From Streptomyces sindenensis (GTDB taxonomy: Bacteria; Actinomycetota; Actinomycetes; Streptomycetales; Streptomycetaceae): a DNA stretch of 64,000 bases. Positions 42,505 through 51,272 of the stretch are shown piece by piece. The notes beneath the pieces are model-generated. The model was not told where the DNA came from. It made no database searches and saw only the letters and a list, made by a program, of their open reading frames with translations. A program made the translations under genes and the position numbers. The first letter of the stretch is position 1, and the number at the start of each line of letters is the position of its first letter. The stretch covers positions 62,001-126,000 of the forward strand of contig NZ_BMSG01000001.1 of assembly GCF_014649035.1 (NCBI RefSeq). The letters run 5' to 3'.

Positions 42505-43457
42505 GCCGCCTCCATCCAGATGTCCGCGAGGGACTCCTCCAGGTTGATGCGGGGCCGCCAGCCGAGGCGGTCCCGCGCGGTGCGGACGTCGGCCTGCTGC
42601 CAGGCGCCGCAGCCGTCCGGATACGGGGACGGGGTGGCGGAGAGGTGTTCCATGACGGACTCGGCGGAGGTGCGCGGGGCCCCGATGGGCAGCCGCTGCG
42701 GGGGTGAGTCCAGCTCGTGGAGCGCGCCCGCGTATCCGGCGACGCGGGCGAGTACGGCGGCGGTGTCCCGGAGCCGGACGGCGCGCCCCGTGCCGATGTT
42801 GACGACGCCCTGGGCGGCGGAGAGCGAGGCGGCGTGGACGGCCCGCGCCACATCCCGCACGTCGACGAAGTCCCGCTGCACACCGAGTCCGCTGAGCTTC
42901 AGCTCGCCGTCGCCCGCCTGCATGGCCCGGCGCATCGCCTCGGCGAGCCGGCCGAGCGGGGAGCCCGCCGGGGTGCCGGGGCCGACCGGCGAGAAGACCC
43001 GCAGGACCACCGCGTCGAGGCCGGAGCCGAGGACCAGCTCGGTGGCGGCGAGCTTGCTGACCCCGTACGGGCCGCCGGGGCGCGGGACCGCGTCCTCGGC
43101 CGTGGAGGAGCCGGGCTGCGAGGGCCCGTACTCCGAGGCACAGCCGACCTGGACGAGCCGGGCCCCGCAGCCGCTGCGGCGCAGCGCCTCGCAGACGGTG
43201 GCGACGGCGACGGTGTTGTGCCGGGTGAGGTCGCGGGCGTTGCCGCGGGTGGCGCCCGCGCAGTTGACGACGACCCCGGGGTGGACGGCGTCCAGGAAGC
43301 GGGTGAGGGCCCCGGGGCTGCCGCCCGCGAGGTCGAACCGGACGTCGGCGTCGTCGCCGCGCCCGAGGGCCGTGAGGTGAACGGCGGGGTCGGCGAGGAG
43401 ACGGTCGGCGACGAAGCGGCCGAGGAATCCGTTGGCTCCGAGCAGCAGCACCCTCAT
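42492..43457 (-). CDS. NAD-dependent nucleotide-sugar epimerase/dehydratase
   Basis: 321-residue extended SDR: nucleotide motif GANGFLG at the N-terminus, catalytic Ser in CASEYG and Tyr-x3-Lys in YGVSK, then VLRVFSPVGPG and a C-terminal substrate domain with RDFVDVRDVARA. Typical of UDP-sugar 4-epimerases and related enzymes. It overlaps the spherulin-4 gene, and the module context suggests supply of an amino-sugar donor such as UDP-GalNAc; that is inference. Confidence 0.92.
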   Translation of the reverse strand: MRVLLLGANGFLGRFVADRLLADPAVHLTALGRGDDADVRFDLAGGSPGALTRFLDAVHPGVVVNCAGATRGNARDLTRHNTVAVATVCEALRRSGCGARLVQVGCASEYGPSQPGSSTAEDAVPRPGGPYGVSKLAATELVLGSGLDAVVLRVFSPVGPGTPAGSPLGRLAEAMRRAMQAGDGELKLSGLGVQRDFVDVRDVARAVHAASLSAAQGVVNIGTGRAVRLRDTAAVLARVAGYAGALHELDSPPQRLPIGAPRTSAESVMEHLSATPSPYPDGCGAWQQADVRTARDRLGWRPRINLEESLADIWMEAACRI

Positions 43458-43596
43458 CGCGCACCGCCTCGGTGCCGACGGCTCACTGCCGGTGCGGGGG
43501 ATTGGGGGGTCATGGCGGGTTTCTCCTAGGTCAGTCAGTCGGTCGTACGGTGCCGGGACGGGCCCGCGGCGTCGGCTCCGCGGGAGTGGTGCGGGG

Positions 43597-43648
43597 TGGT
43601 ACGTGAGTGGTACGTGGGCGGTGAGTCGGTGGTACGTGGGTGGTACGT
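43597..43648. repeat. Dispersed tggtacgt repeats
   Basis: Four exact copies of tggtacgt at 43597, 43608, 43630 and 43641 in the 226-bp gap between the epimerase and membrane-protein genes. Possibly operator sites or slippage. Nothing else was seen in the gap. Confidence 0.75.
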
Positions 43649-43683
43649 CGGTGGGGCGGCCGGCCCTCGGGTCCGCCGGGCCC

Positions 43684-44973
43684 TCAGCTCCGGGTGTGGG
43701 CGGAGGCCCGGGAGAGCGCGAGGGCGGCGTGCAGCAGCAGTCCGAGCGCGGCCCCGCCGCAGGCGAGGGCGGACACGGCCCCTGTCCCGCCTGTCGAGAC
43801 GAGGGCGTTCACAGGCTGGGCAAGGGGTTCGAGCCCGGGGAGCCGGGCGGCGAGGACGAGGGCGGGTGCACCGGCCTCCACGGCGCACGCACCGGCCAGC
43901 GCGACGGTGCCCGGCTCGGGCAGTCCGTGTGCGGCGAGCAGCCGGGCCACGAAGAACAGCACCCCCAGGGCGACTGCCGCCACGGGCACGCCTCCCCCGC
44001 CGAGGCCGAGGTCGGCCAGGTACAGCAGGGGCAGCAGCGCGCCGAGGAAGAGGCAGACGGCCGTCAGGAGCAGGGGGCGCACGCCCGCGCCGAACTCCTC
44101 CAGGGCGCGGCTGCCGGACAGTTTGCGGTGGGCGCGGACGGTGAAGAGGTGGGCGCACCAGGCTGCCGGGGCGATGGCGGCGGCGAGGCCGAGCAGCGGG
44201 GCGGGGCTGCCGCCCCACGGGCCGTCCGGGCCGCCGGTCATGACCTGGGCGAGCAGCTCCTCGCCGTACACGGTGTAGCTGAGGAGCCAGCAGGCGTACA
44301 TCCCGGCGCGGCCCGCTCCTTCGGGGGCGCGCAGGGGACCGCGGCCCAGGCACGCCCGGAGCGCCAGGCAGGCGAGCAGCGCGCCGGCGACCGTGACGAG
44401 CGCCCGCACTCCGTCGCCGAGGAGGCCCTCGGTGACGCGGAGCACCCCGGCGGTCGCCAGGCAGGCGGCCCCGGGCAGCAGGGCGAGGAGCGTCCAGGCG
44501 GCCCGCGCCTCGGTGTCGGGACCGGGGCCCGGGGGGCTACCGGTGGCGGAATCGTGCGTCCTGGGCGGTATGCGGGCGTACAGCTCCTCGGCGAGGGCGA
44601 AGACGTCCCGGTGGCGGTAGCGGGCGGCGGTGCGGTCGGTGAGTCCGTGGGCCTCCAGACCGGCGGCGATCTCCAGCGGGTCCACGGCGCGTTCGCACAG
44701 GTCGCGGTGGTCGTGCAGCAGGGTCTTCACCGGGTCGGCCGGACCCCGCCGGGCGGTGGCGCCCGGCGCCCGGCGGGCCGGGGCGCGGAGCGGGATCTCC
44801 GCGGGGCGTTCCGGGGCGGCAGCGGGGGGCGTCGCCGGGTCGTCCGGACGGGTCATCGGGAGGTCTCCGTGGTCGTGAAGCGTCGAGTCGTGGAGCGTCG
44901 GGCCCTGAAGGGCCGAGGCGTGGTGGGCCGGGACATCGAGGGCCGAGGCGTCAAGGGCCGGGCGGTCACGCAT
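43684..44973 (-). CDS. Polytopic membrane protein of the Pel-like module
   Basis: Up to 429 residues: about 150 soluble N-terminal residues (Pro/Ala/Arg-rich, with a HDHRDL segment) then about nine hydrophobic helices (WTLLALLPGAACLATAGVL, LLLTAVCLFLGALLPLLYLA, VALGVLFFVARLLAAHG). ATG at 44973 overlaps the stop of the glycosyltransferase gene by 8 nt (ATGCGTGA), supporting coupling; ATG at 44856 (MTRPDDPATPP) is an alternative if the repetitive first 39 residues are not translated. It may play the export role that PelG plays in Pel systems, but I see no clear MATE-type signature. Confidence 0.82.
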   Translation of the reverse strand: MRDRPALDASALDVPAHHASALQGPTLHDSTLHDHGDLPMTRPDDPATPPAAAPERPAEIPLRAPARRAPGATARRGPADPVKTLLHDHRDLCERAVDPLEIAAGLEAHGLTDRTAARYRHRDVFALAEELYARIPPRTHDSATGSPPGPGPDTEARAAWTLLALLPGAACLATAGVLRVTEGLLGDGVRALVTVAGALLACLALRACLGRGPLRAPEGAGRAGMYACWLLSYTVYGEELLAQVMTGGPDGPWGGSPAPLLGLAAAIAPAAWCAHLFTVRAHRKLSGSRALEEFGAGVRPLLLTAVCLFLGALLPLLYLADLGLGGGGVPVAAVALGVLFFVARLLAAHGLPEPGTVALAGACAVEAGAPALVLAARLPGLEPLAQPVNALVSTGGTGAVSALACGGAALGLLLHAALALSRASAHTRS

Positions 44974-46855
44974 CGCCGTCCCCCGCCGGGCCCGCCGCCA
45001 CCGCGCAGAGGCTCTCGGGCTCCGGCTGCCGGGCGTGCTCCGGCTCGGGCTCGCCGGGCCGGTCCGGCAGCCGGGCTCCGGCCGGGGCGGCCCGACCGGG
45101 CACGTCCACGGAGCGCTCCGGGTCCTCCGGCGGCCGGAGGTGGGATGCGGGCTGGGTCCAGTGGCCGGGGAAGCGGGCCTCCGGTGGGGTGGCGAACGGC
45201 AGCGGGTCGCCGTGGGCGTCCACCGTGTCGGCCTCCCGGCGCACCGGGTTGTGCGACATCAGCTCCAGGTAGATGCCGCGAAATGCCGCGAGGTTCTGTT
45301 CGACGGTGAAGAGTTCGAGCGCGCGCGCCCGGGCGGCGGCGCCCAGCCGGGCCCGGCGCTCGGGGTCGCGCAGCAGCGCGACGCAGGCGTCCGCGAGCGC
45401 CTTGGGGTTGCGCGGGGGCACCACCAGACCGGTGCCGCCGATGACTTCGACGACCGCGCCCACGTCGGTGGAGACGGTGGCCCGGCCGCAGAACATGGCT
45501 TCGACGAGGCTGACCGGGAAGCCCTCGACGGTGCTGGAGAGGACGACCACGCCGCCCGCCCCGTACGCCTCGGCGAGACCGGGGATCTCGGGGCCGCCGA
45601 TCTCCTCGAAGGTGACCGGGCCGCGGACCTCGGTGTGGGCGCCGGTGGCCTCGTCCGGGAAGAGCTGGGCGGCCAGGGCCGTGCAGTGCGCGAGGTAGGT
45701 GGCGGCCTCGTCGCCCTCCGCCGGGACGCCGAAGATCCGCAGCCGGGCGGTCGGCCGTGCGCGGCGGACCTCGGCGAAGGCGTGGAGGAGGGCCATCAGG
45801 TCCTTGGCGGGCTCGATCCGGCCGACCCAGACCAGCGTGTCGGGGCCGCCCGCCTCGGCGTTCCCGCCCGCCGGGCCGAGCCGTTCGGCGTCCTCGCCGA
45901 CCGGGGCGAAGCGCTCGGCGACCATGCCCGGGTAGACCGTGCGCTGCTTGGCGGGATCGGCTCCGCAGCGCTGCTGCCAGCGGCGGACGTGGGTGTTGCC
46001 GGGGGTGACGAGCGCGGCCTGCCGGTAGATCTCGGTGGCGAGGCGGCCGTGGAACGCGGCGAGGAGGGCGCGCACGGGGGCTCCGTACGGGGTGCCGGAC
46101 GCGGCGGCCAGGTAGTGCGCGCGCAGCGGGACGCCGTGCTCGGTGACCAGCAGCGGCACCCCGAAGAAGCGTTTGGCCAGGAGTCCCGGGAGGGCGGCCG
46201 CCCCGCCGGAGGCCGCATGGCAGAGGTCGACCGCGCCGAGGCTCTCCTGGTCGTACCAGTCGAGTGAGAGCGGGCGCAGCGCGCGTTCCAGCTCGGCGGC
46301 GAAGGCGAGGAGGTCGGGGACGCCGGCGCTCTGCACGGTCCGGCCGGTGCCGTGGGCGCGGGAGGCCGCCTCCAGGATCCGCACGGTGGTCTCGGAGCGC
46401 AGGGCGAGGTGGAGTCCGCCGCGCTCACGGGCCAGCTCGGCCAGCCCGTGGAGGCCGGTGGTGAAGAGCTCGGCGCCGGGGCCCGCGCCCGGTGCCGTAC
46501 CGGCCGGGTCGGGGGTGCAGACCGCGGTGGCGAGGGCGGTGAAGTGCTCGGTGAAGCGCTTGCGTTCGCGCCGCCCGTAGGACTGCTCGCCGCCGGTCAC
46601 CAGCCGCGCCAGCAGGCCGCGTTCGCCGCTGCCGTGCAGGGTGCCGTCCTCGGTGGTCCACAGCGGCGCGGTGCGCACCCGGCTGACCTGGTACGGCAGT
46701 TGGACCCAGCCCTGGGCCTCCTGGTGGGCGGAGCGGCTCAGCGCGAACAGGTCGAACTCGTGCTGCGGCAACCCGCGCACCAGTCGGTCGCACCAGAGTC
46801 TGGACTCACCGGTCGCATACGGATAGCCACCGTCGGTGAGCAGTCCGATCCGCAC
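44966..46855 (-). CDS. PelF-like GT4 glycosyltransferase (DUF3492 + GT-B)
   Basis: 629 residues. Residues 1-280 match the DUF3492 N-terminus found in PelF (MRIGLLTDGGYPYATGESRL, VTEHGVPLRAHY); residues about 285-540 are a GT4 catalytic domain with VWVGRIEPAKDL, a STVEGFPVSLVEAM E-x7-E motif and STDVGAVVEVIGG. The tail is Pro/Glu/Arg-rich. PelF polymerises GalNAc/GlcNAc-type sugars from UDP donors in the cytosol. GTG start. First gene of the four-gene same-strand module, coupled to the membrane-protein gene. Confidence 0.88.
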   Translation of the reverse strand: MRIGLLTDGGYPYATGESRLWCDRLVRGLPQHEFDLFALSRSAHQEAQGWVQLPYQVSRVRTAPLWTTEDGTLHGSGERGLLARLVTGGEQSYGRRERKRFTEHFTALATAVCTPDPAGTAPGAGPGAELFTTGLHGLAELARERGGLHLALRSETTVRILEAASRAHGTGRTVQSAGVPDLLAFAAELERALRPLSLDWYDQESLGAVDLCHAASGGAAALPGLLAKRFFGVPLLVTEHGVPLRAHYLAAASGTPYGAPVRALLAAFHGRLATEIYRQAALVTPGNTHVRRWQQRCGADPAKQRTVYPGMVAERFAPVGEDAERLGPAGGNAEAGGPDTLVWVGRIEPAKDLMALLHAFAEVRRARPTARLRIFGVPAEGDEAATYLAHCTALAAQLFPDEATGAHTEVRGPVTFEEIGGPEIPGLAEAYGAGGVVVLSSTVEGFPVSLVEAMFCGRATVSTDVGAVVEVIGGTGLVVPPRNPKALADACVALLRDPERRARLGAAARARALELFTVEQNLAAFRGIYLELMSHNPVRREADTVDAHGDPLPFATPPEARFPGHWTQPASHLRPPEDPERSVDVPGRAAPAGARLPDRPGEPEPEHARQPEPESLCAVAAGPAGDGDA

Positions 46856-46934
46856 GAGTACACCCCCGATCTCCCTTGTGGGCGGCCGCCGTTGAACCGG
46901 CGACTCACAGCGGGACGACGTTATGCGGATACGC

Positions 46935-46970
46935 CGGTGGTGCGACGGACGGTTGTCCGTCGCACCACCG
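46935..46970. repeat. Perfect 16-bp inverted repeat upstream of the PelF-like gene
   Basis: cggtggtgcgacggac and its exact complement flank a GGTT loop, 80 bp upstream of the PelF-like start and 122 bp after the DUF3152 stop. No U-tract follows on the minus strand, so it may be a terminator for DUF3152 or an operator or leader structure of the polysaccharide module. The rest of the 237-bp gap shows no gene. Confidence 0.82.
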
Positions 46971-47092
46971 AAAGGGGTGAACCGTCGTAACTTTCCCGCA
47001 CCGGTCGCGTTCCGTCGCGATACGGCGGTCGGTTGTCACGGAGGGTCAGGCCCGGGCCAACTCCTGATGGCCGGCCGAGGGGCCCTGAGGCA

Positions 47093-48544
47093 TCAGCCCT
47101 TGGGGTGCACCCAGGGGTTGGGCTTGCACTTGATGCCTTCGAGTTCGAGCGTCTTGGTCTGCTGCTGCATGACCGGGGCCGGGGCGCCGGGCGTGCGGCA
47201 GTTCACGTGGTTGTAGCCGAGCCGGTGGCCGACCTCGTGGTTGATGAGCATCTGCCGGTAGGGCAGCAGCTTGTCCGGGCCGAAGGTGGCGGCGCCCTGG
47301 GCCCACCGATAGGCGTTGATCATGATGCGGTCGGTCGACGCGGAGTCGCAGGAGACGTTGTCGATCGTGGTGTCCAGACCGGACTTGGCACACCAGTCGC
47401 CGGTGGTCCCGGGGCTGGCGAGGGTGATCACGAAGTCCGGCTGACCCGACGAGATGCGCTCGAACGTCATCGCGCCGTTGTGCGCCCAGCTCCGGTCGTC
47501 GTTGAGCGTCTTCTGCACGGCTTCGGCGAACAGGCCGGCGTCGAGGCCGATCCCCTTCTCCACGTCGATGCGGTAGCGGTGCTTCTGCCCCTTGCCGGGG
47601 GCCTTGGCCAGACCGGGCACCGCCTCGAACTCCCCGCTCCCCCTGAGGTCGGCGGCGATCGGATACGGCTGCGCCATCCTGTCCGCGTACGAGAGGGGCT
47701 TGACCTCGGGCTTCGGCGCGGGCTGCTCCGGGGTCGGGCGGGCGTCGGAGCGGGAGGCCTCTTCGCCCGGGCCCTGCCGCTCCACCTCGCCGGCGCGCGC
47801 CTCCGCGGCGCGGTCACCGGAGTCCTCGGCGACCTGGCCGGCGACGACGACCGCGAGCACGGTGGTCACCGCGGCGGCGGCGATCCCGGTGAAGGTCCGC
47901 CCCCTGCCGCCCCGGGGCGCGGCCCGTTCGTCGGGCTCCGCCGCCTCGCCGTCGTCCGGGCCTTCGGGGCCGCCGGCCGACGGCGCGGACGTGGTCCCGG
48001 GGGCCTCGGCGTCGAAGGCCTCCAGGAACTCCTGGCGCGGGCCCGGCACCGGGGGTCCGGCGGGCTGCTGCTGTGCGGCCCGGCCGTCCGCGGCGCGCTG
48101 GGCCGCGCGCTGGGCGGAGACCTGGCGGGCCACGGCCTGCTGCCGGGCGGCGGCGTCCTGGGATCCGAGGGGCCCGGCGGACCCGCCGGGACGGCCGTCC
48201 GGGCCGGGGTACTGGTGGGGCGTCTGCGGATGCGGGGCGCCGTGGGGGGCGGGGACGCCGAGCCCCTGTCCGTAACGGGGCTGCGGGCCGGTGCTCCGGG
48301 TGCCGCCCCAGCCGCCGCCCCCCTCGCGCTGTTCGGGGTGGCCGCCGCGCACCTGCGGGGCGTCGGGCGGGAGCGGGCCCTGCCCGTCACCGGTCAGCGG
48401 GGAGAACAGGTTTTGCCCGTCCGCGGTCCGCCTGCGGCGGCCGGTGCCGGACGCGGGACGCGCCGCGGCGCGCTCACCGCCCGGCTCCGCAGCTGTCACG
48501 TCCGGGCGGATCGCCCCGGAGCCCTTTCGACTGTGTCGTCCCAC
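47093..48544 (-). CDS. DUF3152 membrane-anchored metzincin-like protein
   Basis: 483 residues. A long Pro/Gly/Gln-rich cytosolic N-terminus, one membrane segment (about residues 218-237, IAAAAVTTVLAVVVAGQV), a Pro/Glu stalk and an extracellular C-terminal DUF3152 domain. That domain contains INHEVGHRLGYNH, the HExxHxxGxxH zinc motif of metzincin proteases, plus cysteines likely to pair. Starts 8 nt after the hydrolase gene stop. From memory Rv3207c is the counterpart. Probably a surface peptidase; the target is unknown. Confidence 0.9.
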   Translation of the reverse strand: MGRHSRKGSGAIRPDVTAAEPGGERAAARPASGTGRRRRTADGQNLFSPLTGDGQGPLPPDAPQVRGGHPEQREGGGGWGGTRSTGPQPRYGQGLGVPAPHGAPHPQTPHQYPGPDGRPGGSAGPLGSQDAAARQQAVARQVSAQRAAQRAADGRAAQQQPAGPPVPGPRQEFLEAFDAEAPGTTSAPSAGGPEGPDDGEAAEPDERAAPRGGRGRTFTGIAAAAVTTVLAVVVAGQVAEDSGDRAAEARAGEVERQGPGEEASRSDARPTPEQPAPKPEVKPLSYADRMAQPYPIAADLRGSGEFEAVPGLAKAPGKGQKHRYRIDVEKGIGLDAGLFAEAVQKTLNDDRSWAHNGAMTFERISSGQPDFVITLASPGTTGDWCAKSGLDTTIDNVSCDSASTDRIMINAYRWAQGAATFGPDKLLPYRQMLINHEVGHRLGYNHVNCRTPGAPAPVMQQQTKTLELEGIKCKPNPWVHPKG

Positions 48545-48552
48545 GCCCCGGA

Positions 48553-49518
48553 TCAGCTCCCGCCGCTATCGTCCAGCAGTTCCCGGAACGCCTGGGCGAC
48601 CGCCTCCGGGTACTCCATCATCGCCACGTGCCCCGCGTCGGGCAGGGTCAGCAGCCGGGCGTCGCGGAAGGCCGCGGACGCCTTGCGTGCCATCCGGTAC
48701 GAGACGAGCTGGTCCCGTCCGCCGTACACGAGCTGGGTCGGTGCGAGCACCCGCTCGGCCTGGCGCCACAGTCCGTGCTGGCCGCCCAGGGTGTACGCGT
48801 CGACGATGCCCCGGGCCGAACGCGTCATCGCGTCCCAGAAATACGGCAGCTCCAGCCGGCGCTCCATCTCGGCCACCGCATGGCGGAAGGCTTCCTCGGA
48901 GACCCGTGCCGGATCGCCGTAACAGAGTGCCATGACTCCACGCGTCCGCTGCTCCGCCGTCCAGTCCTTCGTGAGCCGGGCGAACAGGGAAGCGACCCCC
49001 GGCACCGCCAGCAGACCGGTCGGGACGGCCGGCCGTTGCACCCGCCACTCCGGCAGGGCGGGCGAGATCAGGGTGAGGGTGCGCACCAGGTCGGGGCGGA
49101 CGGCGGCGACGCGGGTGGCGACCGCGCCGCCCAGCGAATTGCCGAAGAGATGGACGGGGCCCCGCTCCTCCGCGTCCAGCAGCCGGATCACCGCACGGGC
49201 GTGTCCGGTCACCGAGTAGTTGCCGTCGTCGGGCGGCGGCGAATCCCCGAATCCGGGCAGGTCGACCGCTTCCCCGTCGACCAGGCCGGAGAGCAGCGGC
49301 ATCAGCGCGGACCAGTTCTGCGACGATCCGCCGAGCCCGTGCACGTACAGCGCGGGAGGCAGTCCGGGCCGGTCCCCCGGCCGGCAGCGGATGTTCAGAC
49401 CGATCCCCGGGAGGGACACGGAACGCAGCCGTTCGCCGTCGGCGACCCGGACGGCACTGACCGTGGGGGCCACCGCGGCGGCGGCGGCCTGGACACCCGG
49501 CAGCTCGGTCGAAGACAT
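48553..49518 (-). CDS. Alpha/beta hydrolase
   Basis: 321 residues. Oxyanion motif HGLGGSSQNW, nucleophile Ser in GNSLGG, acid in YGGRDQLV and His in DAGHVAMMEYP. Small-molecule esterase/hydrolase type with a helical cap; substrate not readable. Co-directional with and 8 nt upstream of the DUF3152 gene. Divergent from the small acidic protein gene. Confidence 0.92.
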   Translation of the reverse strand: MSSTELPGVQAAAAAVAPTVSAVRVADGERLRSVSLPGIGLNIRCRPGDRPGLPPALYVHGLGGSSQNWSALMPLLSGLVDGEAVDLPGFGDSPPPDDGNYSVTGHARAVIRLLDAEERGPVHLFGNSLGGAVATRVAAVRPDLVRTLTLISPALPEWRVQRPAVPTGLLAVPGVASLFARLTKDWTAEQRTRGVMALCYGDPARVSEEAFRHAVAEMERRLELPYFWDAMTRSARGIVDAYTLGGQHGLWRQAERVLAPTQLVYGGRDQLVSYRMARKASAAFRDARLLTLPDAGHVAMMEYPEAVAQAFRELLDDSGGS

Positions 49519-49637
49519 GCGCCAATGTTACGAGACGATCACGCACTGATTCATGTGTTCGCCGTCACAAGGCCGCATCGCGGGGTAGACGCGTAGCTCC
49601 TAGGCTTCAGGGGGAACGACAGGAAGGGAGCTGCCAC

Positions 49638-49853
49638 ATGACGGTCGACCCGAGCGACCCGGACACCTTCGAGAGCGCGGAGCCGGACGAGCCGGGGCCG
49701 GAGGCCCCGGAGGCCGACGCCGCCGAGCAGCGTGCGGACGTCCGGCCGGAGCACGACGAACGGACCGGGATCGTCGACCCGGCCGCCGCCAACGAGGCCG
49801 ACGTCGCGGAACAGCGCAGGGTGATTCCCCTGGACGAGGACGATTACCGCTGA
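49638..49853 (+). CDS. Small acidic hypothetical protein (71 aa)
   Basis: 71 residues, very rich in Asp and Glu, without hydrophobic core (MTVDPSDPDTFESAEPDEPG at the start, VIPLDEDDYR at the end). AAGGGAG ribosome-binding site upstream of the ATG. Probably disordered. Such small acidic proteins are common next to core genes in Streptomyces; function unknown. Confidence 0.8.
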   Translation: MTVDPSDPDTFESAEPDEPGPEAPEADAAEQRADVRPEHDERTGIVDPAAANEADVAEQRRVIPLDEDDYR

Positions 49854-50021
49854 AACGCCCCGGTTTTACTCACGACCGCAAAGAACTGTGGCTTCCACAG
49901 CCGTCCGGTCCATGAAATTCTGCGTCCGCGCCGCGCACTCCCGGGTTACCCAAAAGTACGATGGCAGTACGGCGCAGCGTGCACGGACCGGCTGTGCTGG
50001 AACACATATTTGGGAGGCGGC

Positions 50022-50663
50022 GTGACAGCCATCGAGCAGACAGAGGCGGCGCGCCCGCGGGGCACCCGCCTGCCCCGCCGCGCCCGACGCAATCAGCTGC
50101 TGGGCGCCGCGCAGGAGGTCTTCGTCGCGCAGGGCTACCACTCCGCCGCGATGGACGACATCGCCGAGCGGGCCGGGGTCAGCAAGCCGGTGCTCTACCA
50201 GCACTTCCCCGGGAAGCTGGAGCTGTATCTGGCCCTGCTCGACCAGCACTGCGAGTCGCTGCTCCAGGCCGTCCGCACGGCGCTGGCCTCGACGACGGAC
50301 AACAAGCTGCGCGTCGAGGCGACGATGGACGCCTACTTCGCGTACGTGGAGGACGAGGGCGGCGCGTTCCGGCTGGTCTTCGAGTCCGACCTGACCAACG
50401 AGCCCGCCGTGCGCGAGCGGGTGGACCGGGTGTCGCTCCAGTGCGCGGAGGCCATCTCCGACGTGATCGCCGGGGACACGGGCCTGTCCAAGGACGAGTC
50501 CATGCTGCTGGCGGTCGGGCTCGGCGGAGTCTCCCAGGTGGTGGCCCGCTACTGGCTCTCCAGCCGGTCCTCCATCCCCCGGGACACGGCCGTGCAGCTT
50601 CTCACCTCGCTGGCCTGGCGGGGCATCGCGGGCTTCCCGCTGCACGGTGTCGAGCAGCACTGA
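50022..50663 (+). CDS. TetR-family transcriptional regulator
   Basis: 213 residues. Helix-turn-helix near residues 27-70 (LLGAAQEVFVAQGYHSAAMD, IAERAGVSKPVLYQHFPGK), then a helical ligand-binding domain. GTG at 50022 has GGGAGG four bases upstream. From memory it corresponds to Rv3208, in the same position. The 168-bp gap upstream contains a small inverted repeat (ctgtggcttccacag, 49887-49901) that might be an operator. Ligand unknown. Confidence 0.92.
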   Translation: MTAIEQTEAARPRGTRLPRRARRNQLLGAAQEVFVAQGYHSAAMDDIAERAGVSKPVLYQHFPGKLELYLALLDQHCESLLQAVRTALASTTDNKLRVEATMDAYFAYVEDEGGAFRLVFESDLTNEPAVRERVDRVSLQCAEAISDVIAGDTGLSKDESMLLAVGLGGVSQVVARYWLSSRSSIPRDTAVQLLTSLAWRGIAGFPLHGVEQH

Positions 50664-50803
50664 CCCCTCCGCGCCGGGACGCCTGACGCCGTGTTCGCTG
50701 CGGGCGTTGCCGGTCGGGCCCTGAGCGCCGCTTCCGCCGGGCTAATGTGGCTGCGTACGGCGCGGTTCGCCGCGCAGGGACTGACCGTCGGAGGGACATA
50801 GCC

Positions 50804-51031
50804 GTGGAGGTCAAGATCGGGGTGCAGCACACGCCCCGCGAGATCGTTCTGGAGAGCGGGCTTTCCGCCGAGGACGTCGAGAGCGCGGTCGCCGCGGCAC
50901 TGGGCGGCAAGGCGGAGCTGCTCAGCCTCACGGACGACAAGGGCCGCAAGGTCCTCGTGCCGGCCGACCGGATCGCGTATGTGGAGATCGGTGAGCCGAC
51001 CACCCGGCGGGTGGGGTTCGGGGCGCTGTAG
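50804..51031 (+). CDS. DUF3107 family protein
   Basis: 75 residues beginning MEVKIGVQHTPREIVLES with GGAGGG upstream of the GTG. Conserved actinobacterial family (M. tuberculosis TB9.4, Rv3208A). Compact mixed alpha-beta protein ending IGEPTTRRVGFGAL. Follows the TetR gene on the same strand and ends before a very strong hairpin. Confidence 0.9.
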   Translation: MEVKIGVQHTPREIVLESGLSAEDVESAVAAALGGKAELLSLTDDKGRKVLVPADRIAYVEIGEPTTRRVGFGAL

Positions 51032-51057
51032 TCCACGGGACGCGTTGATCAGGCGAT

Positions 51058-51102
51058 CACAGGAGCGGCCCGGCGGGAACATCCCGCCGGGCCGCTCCTG
51101 TG
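51058..51102 (+). terminator. Strong hairpin terminator after the DUF3107 gene
   Basis: Perfect 21-bp stem (51058-51078 with 51082-51102) and a 3-nt loop, the longest perfect hairpin in the window, 26 nt after the DUF3107 stop. It ends the TetR-DUF3107 unit. The following 170 bp to the next start show no gene. Confidence 0.88.
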
Positions 51103-51272
51103 TCGCGTACGGCGTTGCGGGTGTGCGGGGCCGCCGCGTGCACGGGATGTCCGCTTCTCCCGTTCCCGTACGGGCCGGAAGGAGCCGTCGGAGGGTTGCT
51201 CGCCGCCGCCGGGGGGTAGTACCGCCTACGACCGATTTGCCCGCCCCGCACACCCCCGCGAGGTGATCCTCT

